A stretch of DNA of 64,000 nucleotides from Leptospira hartskeerlii (GTDB lineage Bacteria > Spirochaetota > Leptospiria > Leptospirales > Leptospiraceae), in assembly GCF_002811475.1 (NCBI RefSeq), contig NZ_NPDL01000004.1, positions 124,001 through 188,000 of the forward strand. Direction: 5' to 3'. This document shows positions 55,345 through 64,000 of this stretch, piece after piece. Position 1 is the stretch's first letter. The number at the start of each line of letters is the position of its first letter. Made by a program: the position numbers and the translations under genes. The notes under the pieces are model-generated. The model searched no databases and was not told the origin of the DNA. It saw nothing but the letters and a program-made list of their open reading frames with translations.

Positions 55345-57854
55345 TTTTCTTTGCTTTCACGAATCACGGTACAATCTTGGACTCTATCATTGTCCTTGAT
55401 GTCCACGACTCTGACTCCCACTGCAGTTCTTCCCATTTTAGAGATTTGATTCGCCTCAGTTCTGATGACCATTCCTTGCTGAGTGACTAGGATAATCTCA
55501 TCTTCTTCGCCCACGGAGCTCACTGCAACTGCGGCTCCGTTTTTCTCTCCAACTTTCAAGAAGGCCATTCCTTTGCCTCCTCTTCCTTTGGTACCGAACT
55601 CTTCAAAGCCTAAACGTTTTCCGTAACCGTTTTCGGAGATGAGGAATATATCGTCGCCTTCTACCACTTTAGAAAGACCTACGATCGCGTCTTCTTTGGA
55701 AAGTCTCATCCCGGTCACACCTTGGGCGGTTCTACCTTGAGCGCGGATTGTATCCATTTCGATTCTAAGTGCTAGTCCGTTTGCAGAGAAGATCATTACG
55801 TTATCACCTTTTACGACGGAAATTACTTCGATGAGTTGGTCTCCGTCTCTAAGGCCGATCGCGATGATACCTGATTTCTTAACATTACCGAATTCGGATA
55901 ATTCTACTCGTTTGATAAATCCGTTTTTGGTAACGAGTAAAAGATCTTTTCCTTTATCTTCTTCTCTGAATGTAAAGATTGCAGAGACGGTTTCGTTCTC
56001 TCCTAGTCCGATGATAGCCTTTAAAGATTTTCCTCTGGCTTCTTTGGAAGCCTGGGGAAGTTCGTATGCCTTCATCATGTAAACTTTTCCGGTATTGGAG
56101 AAGAACATGACATTGTCGTGTGTCATGGCGGTTTTCATTATCTTGACTACGTCTTCTCTTTTCTGAGAAAGTCCTTGGATCCCTTTTCCGCCGCGTCTCT
56201 GTCTTTTGAAAGTATCGAGAGGAAGTCGCTTTATGAATTGGTCATAAGTAATTTGTAATACAACTTCTTCGTCTGCGATCAGATCTTCTGCGTTGAAAGT
56301 AGAAGATTCTACACTTTCTAAACTAATATCAGTCTTTCTTTTGTTTCCGAATTTTTCAGAAACTTCGGCCAACTCAGTGCAAACTATGTCGGACACTCTT
56401 TCAGGTTTTGCTAGAATGTCTTTCAGATCCAAGATAAGAGCACGAACTTCTGCCAACTCATCGATGACCTTTTGAACTTCCAAAGAAGTAAGTCTTTGTA
56501 GTCTCATCTCGAGAATTGCATCGGCTTGGATATCTGAAAGAACGAATCGAGCCATCAATTGTTCTTTTGCTTCCGCAGCATTTTTGGAAGCGCGGATTAC
56601 TTTGATTACTTCTTCAATATTCTCGAGAGCAATCTTCAATCCTTCTAAGATATGGGCGCGTTTTTCCGCTTTATCTAGATCAAATTGAGTTCTACGAACG
56701 ATTACTTCTTTTCTGTGAATTGAATAAGCGGTAAGGATCTCTTTAATATTGAAGATCTTAGGCTTATTATCCAAGATCGCAAGCATCGTAATCCCGTAAC
56801 TTACTTGTAGTTGAGTCAGTTTTAAAAGTTGGTTCAGGATTACTTGAGCATTTGCATCTTTTTTAATATGAATCTCTACTCGGATCCCTTTCCTATCCGA
56901 TAGATCTAAAATTTCAGAAATTCCCTCGACTTGTTTCTCATTAACAAGCTCGCCAATTCTTTCTAGAAGAGTCTTTTTATTTACTTGGTAAGGAATTTCG
57001 GTTACGACGATTACTTCTCTGCCTTTTTTGTTCTCTTCGATTTCTACTTTAGAACGAATACGGATCGAACCCTTTCCGGAATGGTATGCAGATAATAAGC
57101 CTTCTCCGCCGATGATCGTACCACCGGTAGGGAAGTCCGGACCTGGCATTATTTTAAGAATTTCTGATATACTTATATCAGGATTTTTGATTACTGTAAT
57201 AACAGCTTCAATCGTCTCTCTTAAATTATGTGGAGGAATGTTTGTAGCCATTCCCACTGCAATTCCGGAAGAACCGTTTACGAGTAAGTTAGGAAAATTT
57301 GCAGGAAGTACATCAGGTTGTTGTTTGGTATCATCGAAGTTCGGAGAAAAGTTTACTGTTTCCTTTTCGATATCTCTTAAGAGTTCTTCTGCAACTTTTG
57401 CTAGTCTTGCTTCTGTGTATCGATAAGCTGCAGGATTATCTCCGTCGATTGATCCGTAGTTTCCTTGCCCGTCAATAAGAGGGACTCTAAGAGAGAACTC
57501 TTGGACCATACGGACTAATGCATCGTATACGGAGCTATCTCCATGTGGGTGATAGTTACCTAATACTTCTCCTACGATTTTGGCGCATTTAACGTAGGGC
57601 CGGTCGCTTCTCCAGGCCCTTTCATTCATTGCATGTAGAATACGTCTGTGAACCGGTTTTAAACCGTCTCTGACGTCAGGCAAAGCTCTTCCCACAATTA
57701 CGCTCATCGCGTAACCCAGGTAGGCTTCCTTCATTTGGTCTTCGATTTCGACAGGAATTACCCTGACGCCATTCTTCAATGCCTCGCCAATATCCGGACG
57801 GGAAGAAAGACTAAATCCTAAAGTTTTTGTCTCGTTCTCTAGCTCTTCGCTCAT
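55341..57854 (-). CDS. gyrA: DNA gyrase subunit A
   Basis: An 837-residue gyrase A. The catalytic Tyr is in AAYRYTEARL. The quinolone region reads HPHGDSSVYDALVRM, with Ser and Asp at the positions equivalent to E. coli 83 and 87, so no resistance change is seen there. The GyrA box QRRGGKGIQG marks the C-terminal wrapping domain, whose blades follow to the end. It lies 30 bp downstream of gyrB and is coupled to dus. Confidence 0.98.
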   Translation of the reverse strand: MSEELENETKTLGFSLSSRPDIGEALKNGVRVIPVEIEDQMKEAYLGYAMSVIVGRALPDVRDGLKPVHRRILHAMNERAWRSDRPYVKCAKIVGEVLGNYHPHGDSSVYDALVRMVQEFSLRVPLIDGQGNYGSIDGDNPAAYRYTEARLAKVAEELLRDIEKETVNFSPNFDDTKQQPDVLPANFPNLLVNGSSGIAVGMATNIPPHNLRETIEAVITVIKNPDISISEILKIMPGPDFPTGGTIIGGEGLLSAYHSGKGSIRIRSKVEIEENKKGREVIVVTEIPYQVNKKTLLERIGELVNEKQVEGISEILDLSDRKGIRVEIHIKKDANAQVILNQLLKLTQLQVSYGITMLAILDNKPKIFNIKEILTAYSIHRKEVIVRRTQFDLDKAEKRAHILEGLKIALENIEEVIKVIRASKNAAEAKEQLMARFVLSDIQADAILEMRLQRLTSLEVQKVIDELAEVRALILDLKDILAKPERVSDIVCTELAEVSEKFGNKRKTDISLESVESSTFNAEDLIADEEVVLQITYDQFIKRLPLDTFKRQRRGGKGIQGLSQKREDVVKIMKTAMTHDNVMFFSNTGKVYMMKAYELPQASKEARGKSLKAIIGLGENETVSAIFTFREEDKGKDLLLVTKNGFIKRVELSEFGNVKKSGIIAIGLRDGDQLIEVISVVKGDNVMIFSANGLALRIEMDTIRAQGRTAQGVTGMRLSKEDAIVGLSKVVEGDDIFLISENGYGKRLGFEEFGTKGRGGKGMAFLKVGEKNGAAVAVSSVGEEDEIILVTQQGMVIRTEANQISKMGRTAVGVRVVDIKDNDRVQDCTVIRESKEK

Positions 57855-57884
57855 TTGTTTTTAGAATTTCCTATTACCAATATA

Positions 57885-60342
<2,458 letters not shown>

Positions 60343-60346
<4 letters not shown>

Positions 60347-61440
60347 TGGTAAGGAGTAACTAGTCCGTTTTTGACTACAAAGATCTGTTTTTCATCTTCT
60401 AATCTTCCTACATAATCGGAGATACCTTCCAGATCGGTAGTGGTAAAGAAAGCCTGTCCTGAATTCAAAACCAGATCCACAAAATATTCTCTTCTTTTTA
60501 CATCCAATTCTCGGATCACGTCATCAATTAGAAGAATCGGGGTCTTTCCCAATTTCCTGCGATAATATTCGAAAGCTGCCGCTTTTAAAGAAATTACAGT
60601 ACTTCTTTTCTGGCCCTGAGAAGCGAAGTCCATAATATCACGATTATCTTCTCCGATATACAGATCGTCTCTATGGATCCCGACAGAAGTATAACCTAGT
60701 TTTCGATCTCTGTTAATATTTCTTTGTAAGGTTTCTTTAAAATTTTCCAGGTCGAAAAAACTGGGTTTGTATTCCAGATTTAGATTATCTCTTCCACCAC
60801 TGAGCTTTTTTAGATTTTCTCTATAGATAGGATCAAATTCTAAAATGAACTCTTTTCTTTTATTAAAAATACTGATCCCTTTTTCTATCAGTCTTTGGTT
60901 CCAAACTTCATAAAGACCAGGATCGGAAGAACCACTTTTTAAAAGTGCGTTCCTCTGTTTTAAGATACGATTATATTCTATTAGATCATTTAAGTAAGAA
61001 GGATCTAAAGAAGAAAGAAGACTATCCAAAAACCTTCTTCTTTCAGAAGGCCCACCTTCTACGATCACCAGATCCAAAGGTGTCATTAAAACACTCAGAA
61101 ACTTACCGACTAACTCGGATCTTTTTTTAACTTCTTCTTGGTTGAATTTAAGTTTGCGACGACTGACCGGTTTTTTAGAAAAACCTAATTCATAAATTTC
61201 TCTTTTATGATCTCTATCTACTTCGCCTTTGATATAATATCCGTCGGAATTCCAACGGATCAAATTTCCTTCTTCTGATTCTCTAAAACTTTTCAGCCAA
61301 GAGATCATGGAGATTGCTTCGAGTAAGTTTGTTTTTCCTTCTCCGTTTTCTCCCACAAAGAAAATAAGCCTGGAATGGAACTCCAGGCTTATTTGTTCGT
61401 GATTTCTGAAATTGAGAAGCCTTAGGCTTCGTAAAAACAC
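60343..61440 (-). CDS. recF: DNA repair/recombination ATPase RecF
   Basis: A 365-residue RecF, which loads RecA at single-strand gaps. [15 protein letters not shown] is Walker [20 protein letters not shown] is the ABC signature, and [24 protein letters not shown] is Walker B/D-loop. The start is GTG at 61440, 12 bp after dnaN, with DUF721 coupled downstream. Confidence 0.97.
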
Positions 61441-61452
61441 AGATCTTCTCTT

Positions 61453-62574
61453 TTAGATTTTCATCGGCATGATTACCGATATAAAATCAGGATCAGAAGG
61501 ATCCTTGAACACTACAGGTGAACTTGAATCACTAAACTCTATTCTGAATTCATTATCATCAATAGACTTGAATACATCGGATAAATATTCACCTTTGAAT
61601 GCTACAGTAACCTCATCACCAGAATAATCAATCGGCATATTGATACTAACCTCGTTCACTCCTTGTGTTTGAGCGTAGAAGTTAATATTATTTTTTGTGA
61701 ATGTTAAACGTATCTGACGAGTGGGTTCTTCTGCTGCGATCAATGCTTGTCTAAGATAGATCTGGAATCCTTCTTTAGGGATTACAGCACTGAATTTAGA
61801 AGACTTAGGAATTACTTGCTCATAATTCGGGAAGTTACCTTCGATCAATTTACAAAGAAGCTCGATCTGATTTGCGTTCACATAGATTTGATTGTCTATG
61901 ATTCCGATCTTTCCTGTTTCTGCAGTCGCGATCATTTTAGAGATCTCTCTGATTGCCTTAGAAGGAATGATCACCGAATCTTTGAATTTCAAAGTAGTGG
62001 AAAGAGGTCTTTCGATCTTACATAACCTTCTACCATCAGTAACTGCAAATACAAGTTTATCTCCTTTAGGAACCATAAATAGTCCATTGAAAATATATCT
62101 TTGGTCTTCATGAGCAATTGCATAAGAAGTCTTACGGATCATCTCTGCAAACATAGCAGTAGGAAAATCAGAGATATTAGATGCATCCACTTTAGGAATG
62201 GTTTTGATCTCTTCCGCATCCATTCCATTCAATTTATTTTTATAATCATTCTTCTTAGTAGCGTCGGTGATATAAGTAATACTCGAATCAGCATCGCTAT
62301 CTTCAGTTGAGAGTAAGGCCTCTTCGAAGTGAATGGTTTTAAAAATACTGGATAATTGTTTTGCAGGTAAAGAAATATCTCCCGACTTTTCTACTTGAGC
62401 ATTTAATGATGTTTTAATAGATATTTCTAAGTCAGTCGCAGAAATAGATACGGAAGAAGTTTCTGCTTCTAATTTTAAGTTGGAGAGAACCGAACGTATC
62501 TCTCTCGCAGAGATTACTCCCTCTACAGCGTGAATCGCTTTTAGGAACTCGGATGTGTTCACTTTGATCTTCAA
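61453..62574 (-). CDS. dnaN: DNA polymerase III beta clamp
   Basis: A 373-residue sliding clamp. [20 protein letters not shown] opens domain 1, [25 protein letters not shown] and [10 protein letters not shown] belong to domain 2, and the C-terminus ends [15 protein letters not shown]. The start is TTG at 62574 with GGAG eight bases before it. It follows dnaA across the 325-bp putative origin. Confidence 0.97.
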   Translation of the reverse strand: MKIKVNTSEFLKAIHAVEGVISAREIRSVLSNLKLEAETSSVSISATDLEISIKTSLNAQVEKSGDISLPAKQLSSIFKTIHFEEALLSTEDSDADSSITYITDATKKNDYKNKLNGMDAEEIKTIPKVDASNISDFPTAMFAEMIRKTSYAIAHEDQRYIFNGLFMVPKGDKLVFAVTDGRRLCKIERPLSTTLKFKDSVIIPSKAIREISKMIATAETGKIGIIDNQIYVNANQIELLCKLIEGNFPNYEQVIPKSSKFSAVIPKEGFQIYLRQALIAAEEPTRQIRLTFTKNNINFYAQTQGVNEVSINMPIDYSGDEVTVAFKGEYLSDVFKSIDDNEFRIEFSDSSSPVVFKDPSDPDFISVIMPMKI

Positions 62575-62899
62575 TTTGCATTCTCCATTTATATAGGTGA
62601 TCTATATATAGATTCTTATATATGTACTGTTGTAGTACTTGTACCTGTGCATATGTAGATAAGAGTCATAACTCTTTAGATAAGGGAAATATGTCGCATA
62701 TATATTGAAAAGTACAATTTCCAGGGACCGGAAAAAACTCCTTCGTATCTGCTATAATAACCTTCAAAACCAAAGTCTATAAGGGACAATAATTTTGTGT
62801 TATGTCTTATTTACTTGTTATACATAGAATATTAACTATTTATTTACAGGTTATCTATAGGTCTATGTCGCCTTTAGATAAGAATTGAAACTAAGTTTT
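62575..62899. other. Putative replication origin (oriC) between dnaN and dnaA
   Basis: This 325-bp gap is very AT-rich and has no gene. Five 9-mers resemble DnaA boxes but with T in place of the first C of TTATCCACA: minus strand TTATCTACA (62654-62662) and TTATCTAAA (62675-62683, 62873-62881); plus strand TTATCTATA (62851-62859) and TTATACATA (62818-62826). A short hairpin (AGAGT/ACTCT, 62662-62675) joins two of them. The stretch around 62785-62850 could be the unwinding element. Confidence 0.65.
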
Positions 62900-64000
62900 T
62901 TATTGGAAACGGAATCGGTTCAGAACTTCTTCCACTTTAATGGAAAATTCTTTATCGACTTTCATCTTATTTTCGATGTTACGAACTGCGTGGATTACAG
63001 TGGTATGCTCTGCAGAGAACATTCTTCCTACCTGACTTTTATTCAGTCGGAAACCTTTATGTAATACATACATACAAAGATGTCGAGGGATCACATACTC
63101 AGGCTTTCTACTCTTTCCCATCACCTCGTTCGGATCCAGATTATAAAGAGAAGAAATATTTTCTATGACCTTGTCTTGGCTAAGTTGGAAATTCTTTTTA
63201 CGGAAGATACGATTCTTCAGTATCTCTTCTATCATTGTTGAGGTGAAGAATAGATGAGAGAACGCTCTTTTATGAAGAGCTAAATCATTCAAAGCGCCAA
63301 GAAGCGCGCGAGTATCATCTTCAATTAGATCCGCAATGAACTGTATATGTTCCTGAGAAAGACCCAAATTCAAAATCTGGCAGTTCTTTTCCAGAATGCC
63401 AACGCGAATGTCTCTGTCAGGTGGTTGAATATCTGCCTGAACACCAGTTACAAATCTAGATTTTAATCTTTCGTGAAGTGGAAGTTCGGAACTAGGACGA
63501 TCTGACGCGATTACTATTTGTCTTTTTCTTTCGAACAGAAAGTTGAAGATAGAGAAGAACTCTTCTTGGGTTTTCTCCGCTCCTGTATTCAAAAGTTGGA
63601 TATCGTCGATCAAAAGGCAGTTATAAGATTGGTACTTAATTTTAAAAGATTCGATAGAATCTCTAGATTGAAGAGCGAACAAAAACTCGCTCATAAATGA
63701 CTTTATATCTACGTAATGTACCGTTTTCCAAGGTTCTTTTTTAAGAATTTCGGAACCCATAGAATGCAGAAGATGCGTTTTACCCACACCTACTTTTCCG
63801 AATAAGTATAAAGGATTGATCTCTGCAGGATTTTTTACACATTCCATCGCTGCGCTAAAAGCAAGACGATTGGTGTTCCCTACGATAAAATTATCAAAAG
63901 AGTAATCCGGATTAAAAGAATATGACTTATCTTTGAATTTTTCCTGAAGAACTTCAGTTAGATTAGAAGCCGCTTCTAAAACGATTTCTACCGGGACTCT
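62900..64000 (-). CDS. dnaA: Chromosomal replication initiator DnaA (5' end outside window)
   Basis: The frame is open to the window edge, giving 366 residues of the C-terminal part; an internal Met at 63847 is not the start. Domain III opens [25 protein letters not shown]. Walker A is [14 protein letters not shown], Walker [10 protein letters not shown], and sensor motifs follow. Domain IV ends with [21 protein letters not shown]. The usual (G)RDHTTV is AEHTTV here, changing a residue that contacts DnaA boxes. This fits the unusual boxes in the adjacent gap. Confidence 0.97.
   Translation of the reverse strand, partial: RVPVEIVLEAASNLTEVLQEKFKDKSYSFNPDYSFDNFIVGNTNRLAFSAAMECVKNPAEINPLYLFGKVGVGKTHLLHSMGSEILKKEPWKTVHYVDIKSFMSEFLFALQSRDSIESFKIKYQSYNCLLIDDIQLLNTGAEKTQEEFFSIFNFLFERKRQIVIASDRPSSELPLHERLKSRFVTGVQADIQPPDRDIRVGILEKNCQILNLGLSQEHIQFIADLIEDDTRALLGALNDLALHKRAFSHLFFTSTMIEEILKNRIFRKKNFQLSQDKVIENISSLYNLDPNEVMGKSRKPEYVIPRHLCMYVLHKGFRLNKSQVGRMFSAEHTTVIHAVRNIENKMKVDKEFSIKVEEVLNRFRFQ

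Overview
The window comes from the origin-proximal part of a Leptospira chromosome. The strongest evidence is an ORF at 52935-53489 that I recognise as LipL21, a major outer-membrane lipoprotein known only from Leptospira. It sits a few genes from dnaA-dnaN-recF-DUF721-gyrB-gyrA, the leptospiral origin cluster. Supporting signs are a DUF1577-like/PilZ protein, many lipoproteins with loose spirochaete lipoboxes, cyclases with an exported 7TM sensor, frequent TTG starts and moderate-to-low GC. LipL21 is reported from pathogenic and intermediate leptospires and not from saprophytes, so this is probably one of those lineages. I cannot name the species.

Layout. 1-6171: N-terminal part of a multi-TM sensor protein, a dicarboxylate/amino-acid symporter, a MATE exporter, and a secreted beta-propeller protein coupled to a site-2-type protease that appears to have its own leader peptide. 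6322-11227: cysE, a small Cys-rich secreted protein, rlpA, two TPR proteins and folP. 11267-17518: OmpA-PD40 protein, PilZ/DUF1577 protein, hisS, PAP2 phosphatase and a lone pntA. 17597-22531: UDP-glucuronate decarboxylase-like epimerase, M50B-like membrane protein, PAS-MCP and DUF445 protein. 22597-25287: a plus-strand run of TonB-like protein, NusG paralogue, kdsD and aroD. 25292-33739: TPR protein, GMC oxidoreductase with its small partner, then hslO-tsaE-tsaB-rnr. 33912-37693: GH42 beta-galactosidase, an unknown protein and an inositol-phosphatase-like enzyme. 37742-44023: a split PuuD-like membrane protein plus cytochrome c, then fliG followed by a lipoprotein-anchored adenylyl cyclase, a thioredoxin-like protein and a lipoprotein. 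44157-50377: ArsC/Spx-like, aldo/keto reductase, YciO-like, SDR, two secreted proteins, maf, a small ORF and holA. 50322-54322: degenerate sigma-54-type regulator, VWA-like exported protein, lipL21 and a lipoprotein. 54391-64000: dus, gyrA, gyrB, DUF721, recF, dnaN, a putative oriC and dnaA (cut by the window end).

The genes are tightly packed. Many pairs are coupled by 4-nt ATGA/TTGA overlaps (recF-DUF721, gyrA-dus, tsaE-tsaB-rnr, protease-propeller, GH42-unknown, lipoprotein-SDR-YciO). Several convergent pairs overlap at their 3' ends by up to 56 bp. I saw no rRNA, tRNA, CRISPR array, insertion sequence or prophage. The most unusual observations are the DnaA recognition motif changed together with its boxes, the CTG-start lipoprotein cyclase behind fliG, the leader peptide before the site-2 protease, the two-gene PuuD/cytochrome arrangement, and the sigma-54-type regulator without GAFTGA or a proper Walker B.
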